Shown here: in pieces, positions 8,989-16,003 of the stretch
How positions within the stretch are numbered: position 1 is the first letter of the stretch
Layout: each line of letters opens with the position of its first letter
NCBI RefSeq assembly: GCF_008974245.1
Contig: NZ_BBZI01000010.1
Location: 1 to 64,000 of the forward strand
Origin: Streptomyces abyssomicinicus
GTDB lineage: Bacteria; Actinomycetota; Actinomycetes; Streptomycetales; Streptomycetaceae
DNA: 64,000 nucleotides
Reading direction: 5' to 3'
Position numbers and translations under genes: made by a program
The notes under the pieces: model-generated
The model's database searches: none
What the model was told of the DNA's origin: nothing
Seen by the model: only the letters and a program-made list of their open reading frames with translations

Positions 8989-9008
8989 GCGAACCACCAG
9001 CGGACGTA

Positions 9009-9055
9009 AGACTACATGTTGGTGGGGATGCTCACGTCCATCCCACATCTTGTGT
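9009..9055 (-). promoter_or_regulatory. pair of NrdR boxes
   Basis: Two NrdR-box-like 16-mers lie upstream of the riboswitch: on the minus strand ACACAAGATGTGGGAT (9040-9055) and CACCAACATGTAGTCT (9009-9024). They match the consensus acaCwAtATaTwGtgt at about 11 and 10 of 16 positions. Their centres are exactly 31 bp apart, the usual NrdR spacing. They mark the nrdIEF promoter region and predict repression by NrdR at high (d)ATP. Confidence 0.75.
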
Positions 9056-9154
9056 CCAAGGTCGCCGCGTGCGCCCTTCCGGAACTCGTGGGGGCGCCTT
9101 CGGCAGGCGCTGAAGGGTGGTGCGGGAGAGGGCGACGGTGCCGGGTGAGCGATG

Positions 9155-9310
9155 ATGGCGGTGACAGGGCGACGGCGGTACGAGGAAGCCGGTGCGAATC
9201 CGGCGCGGTCCCGCCACTGTGATCGGCGAGCGGATCCCATGAAGGCCACTGCCCCCGAAGGGCGGGAAGGCCGGGACGAGCGACGACCCGAGAGCCAGGA
9301 GACTCACGCG
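9155..9310 (+). ncRNA. cobalamin riboswitch upstream of the [2Fe-2S] protein gene
   Basis: On the plus strand the conserved blocks are GGAAGCCGGTGCGAATCCGG, GGTCCCGCCACTGTGATCGG, GCCACTG, GGGCGGGAAGGCCGG and GAGAGCCAGGAGACTCACGC. This is the classical cobalamin aptamer. It ends about 55 bases before the ATG at 9368, so translation or transcription of that gene should fall when B12 is plentiful. It runs divergently from the nrdIEF riboswitch about 170 bp away. Confidence 0.92.
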
Positions 9311-9367
9311 GTCGCCTCCTCGACGGAACCCCGGGGCGGATCTCCCCGGAGAGAGGAAGGCTCGGCC

Positions 9368-9799
9368 ATGCCCGAGAAGCCCCGCGGAGACGACCGGCAC
9401 TGCTCGTCGCCGGATCCGGTGCCCTGCCGGGTGGTCGTGTGCCGCGACTGCTGCTGCGGCACCACCAAGGTGACCGGTGTCGACCACGCGGCGCAGACCG
9501 AACGACTGCGCACGGCTGCGCCGGTGCGAATATCGGACTGCCTCGACGTGTGCGACCAGGCCAACGTGGTGGTCGTGCAGCCTTCGGCGGCCGGCCGCGC
9601 GGCCGGTGCTCGGCCGGTGTGGCTGGGCCTGGTGAACGATCCGGACGCCACCGAGGACATCGCCGCCTGGGTGCGCGCCGGAGGACCCGGCGTGGCCCCC
9701 CTCCCGGACATCCTCGACCTGTACGTCCTCACGCCGCCGCGTAGCCGACTGCGCGGCACGACGCAGTCACCGCCGTATCCGGCCCCCGGCACCCGGTAG
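9368..9799 (+). CDS. thioredoxin-like [2Fe-2S] ferredoxin domain protein, B12-regulated
   Basis: A 143-residue protein of the thioredoxin-like [2Fe-2S] ferredoxin group. The cysteines VCRDCCCGTTK (residues 25-30) and SDCLDVC (58-62) are placed as in these small ferredoxins, followed by the NVVVVQP strand and a C-terminal WLG/DIAAWV segment. Genes of this type commonly follow cobalamin riboswitches in actinobacteria and are found with cobalt-uptake or cobalamin-synthesis genes; the exact role is not established. AGGAAGG precedes the ATG. An upstream frame extension to 9152 lies inside the riboswitch and is discarded. It seems to be a single-gene transcript ending against the convergent GNAT gene 15 bp away. 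Confidence 0.88.
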   Translation: MPEKPRGDDRHCSSPDPVPCRVVVCRDCCCGTTKVTGVDHAAQTERLRTAAPVRISDCLDVCDQANVVVVQPSAAGRAAGARPVWLGLVNDPDATEDIAAWVRAGGPGVAPLPDILDLYVLTPPRSRLRGTTQSPPYPAPGTR

Positions 9800-9814
9800 G
9801 ACAGGCGACGCCCG

Positions 9815-10387
9815 TCACAGGGGACGAGGAGCGAGGGCCCGGGCGGGGTGACGAGGGCCGAGGAAGGCCACGTGCCCGCTTCCGGAGGGCGCGGGATGGG
9901 TGGCGGCGGTCCAGCCGGCCCGTTGGTAGAAGGTGACGGCGGACCGGGCGCGCACCGCTGTCAGCAGCCAGCAGCGGCCGTCCGCCCGGCCCGCCGTGAC
10001 GGCGTCGAGCAGCATGCCGCCCAGGCCGAGGCCACGGGCTGCTGTTCTGACGGCCAGTTCGTCGAGCTCCCGGGCCCCGCACAGCCACTCGTCCGTGCGC
10101 CTCGCTCCCAGCGCGGCGGATATCTGGGGGTAGCACCGCGTCCTCGGGAACGGGCGCGGGGTGGTCCATGCGGTCGCCCAGCCGAGGACCGTACGGCCGT
10201 CGAGGGCGAGGGCGGCGACGAAGCCCGGCCTCGCGACGTCGGAGGCCAGTCGGTTCAGGTAGGCGTCGGCCTGCTCGGGCCCCTCACCCCAGGGCGGGGC
10301 GCCGAAGGCGTCGGCGTACACCGCGCGCACCCCCTCCCCGTAGGTCAACAGGCCGGGCCCGTCGACGAGTCGCACCTGGGGCGGCAT
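9815..10387 (-). CDS. GNAT-family N-acetyltransferase
   Basis: A 190-residue GNAT protein. The acetyl-CoA binding region is visible as LAVRTAARGLGLGGMLLDAV (about residues 115-135), followed by the late beta-strand and helix AVTFYQRAGWTAA. Substrate is not evident. The start ATG (10387-10385) overlaps the TAA stop of the tsaD remnant (TAATG), so it was or is translated by coupling to that frame. In many bacteria a GNAT (RimI) gene stands beside tsaD; here the order is tsaD-like then GNAT. This could be a displaced copy of such a pair. The same reading frame is open as far as 10996 but the extension runs through the tsaD remnant in another frame. Confidence 0.85.
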   Translation of the reverse strand: MPPQVRLVDGPGLLTYGEGVRAVYADAFGAPPWGEGPEQADAYLNRLASDVARPGFVAALALDGRTVLGWATAWTTPRPFPRTRCYPQISAALGARRTDEWLCGARELDELAVRTAARGLGLGGMLLDAVTAGRADGRCWLLTAVRARSAVTFYQRAGWTAATHPAPSGSGHVAFLGPRHPARALAPRPL

Positions 10388-10754
10388 TACGCGACCCGTG
10401 CGGCGGAGGTGGGCAGCGGCGTCAGGGACGCGTACTCCAGCGGCGCCGACGGGTCGACCGACACGTCCAGCGGTGCGGGCTCCGTCCCGGCGCGGACCAG
10501 GAGGTCGCCGACGGCGGCGATCACCGCAGCCCGGCCTCGGCGAGGGCCTGTCGCACGACCGGAGTAAACGCCTGCAGATGGGCCCGGGAGGCGATCTCGG
10601 GCACCACGCCGCCGAAGCGGGCGTGCTCGTCCATGCTCGACGCCACCACGTGGGCCAGCAGTTTTCCGTCCCGCACGACGCCCGCGCCGGTCTCGTCGCA
10701 CGACGACTCGATCCCCAGCACCACCGGTCCGCCCACCACGGCCTCCTTCTGCAT
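10387..10754 (-). pseudogene. tsaD: tsaD remnant with internal out-of-frame deletion
   Basis: The N-terminal 78 residues, from ATG 10754, are clearly TsaD (tRNA threonylcarbamoyladenosine synthase subunit): VLGIESSCDETGAGVV and SSMDEHARFGGVVPEIASRA, ending EAGLR-stop at 10521. Immediately after, in another frame, comes a typical TsaD C-terminus (VIAAVGDLLVRAGTEPAPLD), which ends at the TAA at 10387. Roughly 220 residues between them, including the metal-binding centre, are missing. It therefore cannot make active TsaD; the functional gene must be elsewhere. An AAGGAGG just inside the ATG suggests the original start was the GTG at 10739. Third-position bias is still good, so the decay is recent or the short N-terminal product is kept. 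Confidence 0.85.
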
Positions 10755-10765
10755 ACAACTTCTAC

Positions 10766-10781
10766 TTGCATATATGTGCAA
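10766..10781. promoter_or_regulatory. probable operator, TTGCA inverted repeat
   Basis: TTGCATATATGTGCAA has 5-base arms TTGCA/TGCAA around a 6-base AT-rich centre. It sits between the divergent tsaD remnant (start 10754) and the ABM gene (start 10839), in a short AT-rich island. Its size fits a dimeric MarR- or GntR-type regulator; no regulator gene is adjacent. Confidence 0.5.
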
Positions 10782-10838
10782 TAAGCCCGCCGATGCGGAT
10801 CGACTGCTCGGCCCACCAGGAAAGCGAGGGACCCGCCC

Positions 10839-11177
10839 ATGCCCGCCACCACCGCAGCCATCGACAGCGACCGGACCGTGGCGACGTTGATCAACGTGTT
10901 CACCGTCGCCCCCGAACGCCAGCAGGAGCTCGTCGCCCTGCTGAGGCACGCCACCGAGGAGACGATGAAGCACCTGCCGGGCTTCATCTGCGCCAACTTC
11001 CACGCCAGTCACGACGGGCAGCGCGTCGTCAACTACGCCCAGTGGGAGAGCGAGAGCCACTACTGGGCCATGCGCGAGAACCCCGACGCGCAGATCCACA
11101 TGGACCTGGCCGCCTCCATCGCCACCGACGTGCAGCCGCGCCTGTTCCGCGTGGAATCCCACCACTCGACAGGGTGA
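10839..11177 (+). CDS. antibiotic biosynthesis monooxygenase (ABM) domain protein
   Basis: A 112-residue single-domain protein with the dimeric alpha/beta-barrel ABM fold. The recognisable core is TLINVFTVAPERQQELVALL (residues 16-35), GFICANFHASHDGQRVVNYAQW and SESHYWAMRENP. ABM proteins include cofactor-free quinone-forming monooxygenases and haem-degrading enzymes, as well as many with unknown substrate. No polyketide genes are near, so the substrate is open. The gene stands alone, divergent from the tsaD remnant, with the TTGCA palindrome as likely control site. Confidence 0.85.
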   Translation: MPATTAAIDSDRTVATLINVFTVAPERQQELVALLRHATEETMKHLPGFICANFHASHDGQRVVNYAQWESESHYWAMRENPDAQIHMDLAASIATDVQPRLFRVESHHSTG

Positions 11178-11853
11178 TCCACGGCCCCGGCCCGTGTGCG
11201 GAGGTCAGTCGGGCCGGTCTGCGCAGGCGCCGCAGAATCCGTGGAAGAGCAGGGACCCGGACGCGTCGGGGCACGGTGCAGGGGGAACGCGAGGCTGAGC
11301 GGCGCGCCCCCGTAGACGGCGAGGCCCGCCAGGGCGGTACGGCCGGGGGAGCGCGAGCGCCACCGGGCGACGAGCACTGTCCCGTGGGCACGGTCCGCTC
11401 CCGGGTGTTCCGCTCCCGTCCGACCCTGGAACGGCTGCTCCGGGAGGCCGACACGGAAGGCGCCCTCGCGGCGACCTGACGTCCGGCGCTTCTCGGTGAG
11501 GAGCGCGGATGTCCGCCTGGTGGCACAGACCTGGCCGAGAGCCGTGCCACCAGGAACCGGACGGCGGGGGCGTACGGGGTCTGCGCCTTGGCGTCCCGCG
11601 CAGCGGACAGGTCGCCTTCGCCAGCTCCGACATTACTGTCGGTTACTACGCGCTCTTCATGCCTGAGGCCGGGAGCAAGGGTCGCGCCGTTTCCGATGGG
11701 CTGCTGGGAGTCGGCCCGTAGCCGATTCTCCCCAGAGCCTCCCCAGGAGTGACTCTGTTGCTCTCCGGGGCCGATTCGGCGGCCGGCTGGGGGAGGGCGA
11801 GGCCAGGGGGCAACGGATGGCAGGGCGCCGGGACGGGTTGTTAGCCTCCCCGG
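11178..11853. other. no intact gene; possible decayed minus-strand CDS at its left end
   Basis: On the minus strand, 11260-11365 has good codon bias in one frame (ALAGLAVYGGAPLSLAF), and 11205-11265 has it in another (LLFHGFCGACADRPD-stop). This looks like a frameshifted C-terminus of a small lost gene. The rest, up to the HD gene at 11854, shows no supported coding. An AT-richer spot is at 11625-11650. Confidence 0.4.
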
Positions 11854-12459
11854 ATGAACATTCCGTCGCCCGAAGAGATCCGCGCCCTGCACGAGAAGTG
11901 GGCGCCCACGCCGGAGGCGTTCCGGTCGGTCCACACCCACTGCGAGATCGTGTGGCGGATCGCCGAGCATCTGATCGGGTCGTCGGGGCTCGACGTGGAC
12001 TTTGAGCTGGTCAGGGCGGGTTGCCTGCTCCACGACATCGGTGTCTACCGGCTCTACTCGGACGACGGGGGGCTGGACCACAAGAACTACATCCGGCACG
12101 GCGTGCTCGGGCACGAGCTGCTCGAGCAGGCCGGTCTGCCGGAGACACTGCGGCGGTTCTGCTCCCACCACACCGGGGTCGGCGTCACCCGGGAAGACAT
12201 CGAGCGGCAGGGGCTGCCGCTGCCGCCCGGGGACTACGTGGCGGTGTCGCTGGAGGAACAATTGGTGATGTACGCGGACAAATTCCACAGCAAGTCCCGG
12301 CCCACGTCCCTGCTGACGCCCGACGAGTACGCCGCCCATGTCCGCCGGTTCGGCAAGGAGAAGGTCGCCGCGTTCCAGGGGCTCCGCGAGGCCTTCGGCG
12401 ACCCGGACCTCGGCCTGCTGACCGCTTCCATGGACGCGCTGGAGGGCCGGGCGGCGTGA
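11854..12459 (+). CDS. HD-domain phosphohydrolase
   Basis: A 201-residue cytoplasmic protein of the HD superfamily. Metal ligands are H31 region (HTHCEIVWRIAEHL), the HD pair in LLHDIGVY (about residues 59-60), NYIRHGVLGHELLEQ, and the distal Asp in MYADKFH. Such small HD proteins hydrolyse phosphate esters, often nucleotide-related; the substrate is not predictable here. A GNAT gene follows with a GTGA overlap, so the two are cotranscribed and probably translationally coupled. Confidence 0.88.
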   Translation: MNIPSPEEIRALHEKWAPTPEAFRSVHTHCEIVWRIAEHLIGSSGLDVDFELVRAGCLLHDIGVYRLYSDDGGLDHKNYIRHGVLGHELLEQAGLPETLRRFCSHHTGVGVTREDIERQGLPLPPGDYVAVSLEEQLVMYADKFHSKSRPTSLLTPDEYAAHVRRFGKEKVAAFQGLREAFGDPDLGLLTASMDALEGRAA

Positions 12460-13064
12460 CGTACGAGCCCCCGGCCACCGCGACGGACCCGTTGGGCGCC
12501 CTGCCCTGGCCGCTCGCCACCGAGCGGCTCAGCCTGCGCCGGGTCACCCCGCCGGACGCGGAGGCCATGTGGAGCTACCGGCGGCTGCCGGAAGTCACCC
12601 ACTGGCTGACCTTCCTGCCTCGGGATCTCGACGACTGGCGGGAGCTGCTGGCGGCCCCGCAGCGGCTGGCCACCACGCTGGTGGCGGAGCACGACGGCCG
12701 GATCGTCGGTGACTTCTACCTGCGGGTGGAGGACTCCTGGGCGCAGCGGGAGGTCACCGACCAGGCCCGCGGCGTCCAGGCAGAGCTGGGGTGGGTGCTC
12801 GACCCGGCCTTCGGCGGCCGCGGATACGCCACCGAGGGCTGCCGCGCACTGCTGAGGGTGTGCTTCGAGGAGCTGAAGCTGCGGCGGGTGTGCGCCAACG
12901 CCTTCGCCGGCAACGAGGCCTCCTGGCGGCTGATGGAACGGCTGGGCATGCGCCGCGAGCAGTACACGGTACGGGAGTCCCTGCACCGGGAACTGGGCTG
13001 GGTCGACGGGGTCGGGTACGCGCTGCTGGCGGACGAGTGGGCGCGAGGGACGGACCCGGCCTGA
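12456..13064 (+). CDS. GNAT-family N-acetyltransferase (RimJ/RimL-like)
   Basis: A 202-residue acetyltransferase of the Acetyltransf_3 type. It opens ATERLSLRRVTPPDAEAMW, has the acetyl-CoA loop LDPAFGGRGYATEGCRALL (about residues 115-133), then LRRVCANAFAGNEASWRLME and a final Tyr-rich part, as in RimJ/RimL-like enzymes that acetylate amino groups of proteins or small molecules. The GTG start at 12456 overlaps the HD-protein stop (GTGA). Its real substrate is unknown; pairing with an HD hydrolase is the only context. Confidence 0.88.
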   Translation: MTYEPPATATDPLGALPWPLATERLSLRRVTPPDAEAMWSYRRLPEVTHWLTFLPRDLDDWRELLAAPQRLATTLVAEHDGRIVGDFYLRVEDSWAQREVTDQARGVQAELGWVLDPAFGGRGYATEGCRALLRVCFEELKLRRVCANAFAGNEASWRLMERLGMRREQYTVRESLHRELGWVDGVGYALLADEWARGTDPA

Positions 13065-13215
13065 GACGAGGCGGCGACGTCGAGCGGCGCAACGAACCGG
13101 CTCGCACGGGTGAATACCGGGTCCGGGACGGCCATGAGGCTCCGGCCCGTGGAATTCGTCCGACGCGGCCGGAATTCGACCGGTCGCTCTCTCGTCTGTC
13201 CATCTGGAGGAATCG

Positions 13216-14037
13216 ATGCGCGTACGCCGCGTCACCGCCACCGTCCTGGCCACCTTCGTCCTCACCGCCGCGCTCGGTGCGGGCTCGGCCTCGGCGGTGG
13301 ACAACCCGCCGCACGAGCAGAACCACACCCACGAATACAGCCGTGACCACCAGGGCCATGAGGACCAGGGCCGCGAGCACAAGGACGACCAGGACAAGGG
13401 CCGCGAGCACAAGAGCGACCAGGACAAGGGCCGCGAGCACAAGGGTCAGAAGGATCAGGAGCACAAGGACAAGGCCCAGAAGGACCAGAAGGACAAGGGC
13501 CACGAGCACAAGGACCACAAGGACAAGGGCCAGAAGGACCAGAAGCACAAGGACAAGGCCCAGAAGGACCAGAAGCACAAGGACCACAAGGACAAGGCTC
13601 AGAAGGACCAGGGCTACGAGCACAAGGACCACAAGGACAAGGGCCAGCAGAACCAGAAGGAGCAGGAGCACAAGGACAAGGGCCAGAAGGATCACAAGGA
13701 CCAGGGCCGCGAGCACAAGGACCACAAGGACCAGGGTCGCGAGCACGAGGGCCAGAAGGACCAGAAGGACCAGGGCCACGAGCACGAGGGCCAGAAGGAC
13801 CAGGGTCGCGAGCACAATGACGACGGCAAGGCGCGTGACAATGACCGTCACTACAACGGCCGTGACAACGACCGCGACCACGGCCGTGACCACAACGGCC
13901 GTGACCACCACGGCCGTGGCAACGACAGGCACGACTGCCACGGTGGTGTGATCGCCGCCGGCACGCACTGGAACTCCTGGCACGGCAACTACTCCACCTA
14001 CGCCGTGGTGTGCTCGTCGGTGGACTTCGACGACTGA
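13216..14037 (+). CDS. secreted His/Lys/Asp/Gln-rich repeat protein
   Basis: A 273-residue exported protein. Residues 1-28 form a Sec signal peptide (MRVRRVTATVLATF..., cleavage near SASA-V). Residues about 35-195 consist of degenerate 6-12 residue units built on KDHKDKGQKDQ, REHKDDQDKG and HEHEGQKDQ, with almost no hydrophobic residue. Residues 205-245 switch to an Arg/Asn/Asp/His unit (NDRDHGRDHNGRDHHG). The last 35 residues are ordinary, with two Cys (C243 region and VVCSSVDFDD) and aromatic residues, perhaps a small folded domain or anchor. Such composition suggests intrinsic disorder, hydration and metal binding (dozens of His). No family recognised. GGAGGAATCG precedes the ATG. The gene is monocistronic. 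Confidence 0.85.
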   Translation: MRVRRVTATVLATFVLTAALGAGSASAVDNPPHEQNHTHEYSRDHQGHEDQGREHKDDQDKGREHKSDQDKGREHKGQKDQEHKDKAQKDQKDKGHEHKDHKDKGQKDQKHKDKAQKDQKHKDHKDKAQKDQGYEHKDHKDKGQQNQKEQEHKDKGQKDHKDQGREHKDHKDQGREHEGQKDQKDQGHEHEGQKDQGREHNDDGKARDNDRHYNGRDNDRDHGRDHNGRDHHGRGNDRHDCHGGVIAAGTHWNSWHGNYSTYAVVCSSVDFDD

Positions 14038-14076
14038 CGGCACCGGTAGACGCCGCTTCCGCCCTCGGCGGGTTCC

Positions 14077-14502
14077 TCAGAGGTTGCGCAGGCCGTCCAG
14101 TACGGCCTCCAGCAGCGAGGGGTCGCTGCCGTCGGCGGAGCGGTCCGGCATGGCGTGGATCAGGAATCCGCCGGCGAGCAGGTCGGCGACCACCACCTTC
14201 GCCACCTGGAGCGGCAGCTGGAGGAGGGCCGCGAGCTCGGCCACGGAGAGGGCCTGGCCGGCACAGAGCCGGACCGCGGCCAGCCCCTCCGGGGAGACCG
14301 CGTCGTACGGCGGCCGGGCGGCTGCCCGGACCAGTGAGGCCGGCTCCACCGGCACGGCGGGACGGGTCCGGCCCAGCGTCACGGCGTAGGCGCGCACCGT
14401 CGCCGTCTCCTCGGTCACCCAGGCACGGTCGTATCCCTGCCCGGCAGCGGCAGCGGCAGCGGCAGCGGCAGCGGCGGCGGAGGCACGGGGCGGCCGGGCC
14501 AC
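14077..14502 (-). CDS. DUF742 protein of a conservon (CvnC-like)
   Basis: A 141-residue DUF742 protein. The family core is visible from VRAYAVTLGRTRP through LCAGQALSVAELAALLQLPL to VVVADLLAGGFLIH. DUF742 proteins act with a conservon kinase, a roadblock protein and a Ras-like GTPase at the membrane. Here the GTG start is one base after the kinase stop, so the pair is coupled, but no roadblock or GTPase gene follows. The N-terminus holds a run of about 13 alanines encoded by a GGCAGC microsatellite (14443-14472), which may vary in length. Confidence 0.88.
   Translation of the reverse strand: MARPPRASAAAAAAAAAAAAGQGYDRAWVTEETATVRAYAVTLGRTRPAVPVEPASLVRAAARPPYDAVSPEGLAAVRLCAGQALSVAELAALLQLPLQVAKVVVADLLAGGFLIHAMPDRSADGSDPSLLEAVLDGLRNL
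14443..14472. repeat. hexanucleotide microsatellite (GGCAGC)5
   Basis: Five perfect GGCAGC units followed by GGCGGCGGA. On the minus strand each unit encodes Ala-Ala near the N-terminus of the DUF742 protein. Gain or loss of units keeps the frame. Confidence 0.9.
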
Positions 14503-14503
14503 C

Positions 14504-16003
14504 TCAGCGCCCGCCCGCGCGGCCGTCGTCGGCGCGCCAGGCGACGCCGGGATACGGGCCGAACAACTCGTCCTCGGCCTCTGCCACCGGCTCCGGTGCG
14601 GGCACGGACCCCACGGCCCGGCCGGTGTGGACCGCGCGCCGCCCCCAGCGGGACCGGTCGACGGCGGCCGACGACAGGCCGGTGGGCGGGGCGGGAGTGA
14701 ACTCCCGGCGGCCGACGCGCACCTGGGCCAGCGGAAGGGTGTCCGCCGGATACGCCGCGGGAGACGGGGCACGCTGGTGGTCCGGCTGCTCGTGGGCGGC
14801 CGGCCCGTCCTCCTCGGCCAGGTGGAGCAGCGTGGAGGGAAGGCGGACCAGCGCCTGCACCCCGCCGTAGAGATTGGTCTGGAAGCGCACCGCCAGCCGC
14901 AGCCGCTGGGCGACCCGGGCCACCACCGCCAGACCGGTCCGGCCGTCCTCGCCGTCCGGCTCGCGGGTCAGGGAGACCAACTGGTTCATCACCTCCAGCT
15001 GATCGCCGGTGAGGCCGGGGCCCTGGTCGTCGATCTCCACCACCAGTCCCTCGCGGGCCAGCGCGGCGCGCACCGTCACCTTCGTGTCGGCGGGGGAGAA
15101 CCGGGCGCCGTTCTCGGCGAGTTCGGCGATCAGATGGATCACCTCGGCGGCCGCGGGGCCGGCGACCGCGTAACCGGCGGGCGGCGGGGCGACCTGGATG
15201 CGGGTGTACTCCTCGGTCTCCGCGGCGGCCTGCCGCAGCACCGTGGTCAACGGCACCGGGCGGCGGACGGCGCGGGGCAGCCGGCCGTCGAGGACGGCGA
15301 CGCTCTCCACGGCGCGCTGGGTGCGGGTCACCAGGTGGTCGATCCGGAACAGCACGTCCAGCAGTTCGGGGTCCTCGGTGCGGTCGTGGGCGTCGTCGAG
15401 CAACTCCAGCGCGCGCAGGACCAGTGCCTGGATCTTCCGCACCATGGCCAGGGAGGCATCGGTCTGCCGGCCGGACCCGGCCGTCAGCACCGCCGTGTGC
15501 GCCTCGGTCAGCGTCCGGCGGACCGCTTCCGTCAGGTCGCCGGCGGGACCGGACGGCGCCCCGGCGACGACTCCGTCGCCGGGCTGCCGGGCGGCGGGGA
15601 ACTCCAGCGGCTCGGCCGTCTCCCCGCGCCGGACCCGGCGGGCTGCCGCGGTGATCTGCCGCATGCCCTCGTCGAGGAGTTCCGGCAGCAGGCGGAGTTC
15701 CTGCGCGACGGCTCGCTCGCGGACGGCGGTGCGGGCGGCGGCGCGGCGGGACGCGACGGTGGCCGCGGTGGTCACGGCCGCGCAGCCGATCGCCGCGCAG
15801 ATCCCCGCGCCCACCGCGGCCGAGGTCGGCAGCGGGGAGAGGGCGGCGGCGTAGGCGGCACCCGCCAGCAGGGTGGCCGAGGCGGCGGGCAGGGCGCCGA
15901 GCGCGGTCGCCGAACGCCGTGCCGTCCGGTTCCGGTCCTCCGCCGGGGGATCCGACGGGGGCGCGGCGGACGTCGACCGGTGCCGCTGCGGGCGCGTTGT
16001 CAT
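14504..16003 (-). CDS. conservon-type sensor histidine kinase (CvnA-like)
   Basis: A 499-residue membrane kinase-like protein. Two hydrophobic helices lie near residues 30-50 and 55-80, then a helical linker, a dimerisation region (about 175-235) and an ATPase domain with N-box VIHLIAELAENGARFSP and G-boxes VVEIDDQGPGLTG and DGRTGLAVVARVAQRL. The C-terminal 90 residues are low-complexity. It lacks the large extracellular sensing domain of bigger CvnA proteins. In conservons such kinases recruit a roadblock protein, DUF742 protein and GTPase at the membrane; only the DUF742 gene is present here. Start ATG at 16003 with GGAGGAGGG upstream. Confidence 0.88.
   Translation of the reverse strand: MTTRPQRHRSTSAAPPSDPPAEDRNRTARRSATALGALPAASATLLAGAAYAAALSPLPTSAAVGAGICAAIGCAAVTTAATVASRRAAARTAVRERAVAQELRLLPELLDEGMRQITAAARRVRRGETAEPLEFPAARQPGDGVVAGAPSGPAGDLTEAVRRTLTEAHTAVLTAGSGRQTDASLAMVRKIQALVLRALELLDDAHDRTEDPELLDVLFRIDHLVTRTQRAVESVAVLDGRLPRAVRRPVPLTTVLRQAAAETEEYTRIQVAPPPAGYAVAGPAAAEVIHLIAELAENGARFSPADTKVTVRAALAREGLVVEIDDQGPGLTGDQLEVMNQLVSLTREPDGEDGRTGLAVVARVAQRLRLAVRFQTNLYGGVQALVRLPSTLLHLAEEDGPAAHEQPDHQRAPSPAAYPADTLPLAQVRVGRREFTPAPPTGLSSAAVDRSRWGRRAVHTGRAVGSVPAPEPVAEAEDELFGPYPGVAWRADDGRAGGR

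Noticed and set aside
11029..12339. 436-codon minus-strand frame antisense to the HD gene
   Set aside because: No family match, poor codon bias, and the opposite strand carries a clear HD protein.
13360..13850. Possible CRISPR-like or satellite repeats
   Set aside because: Units are short, irregular, in frame and within a coding gene; there are no spacers of constant length and no cas genes.
12791..13951. Plus-strand frame with TRTTRTRAASTR repeats
   Set aside because: Alternate reading of the same repeats, and of the GNAT gene before it; no start signal and poor third-position bias.
12754..14043. Minus-strand frame of 429 codons with long Val/Leu/Ala repeats (VLVALVLLVLLALVL-like)
   Set aside because: It is the antisense of the KDK/QKDQ repeat gene at 13216-14037; the hydrophobic pattern is a by-product of AAG/GAC codons. 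The plus strand has a signal peptide, ribosome site and better codon bias.
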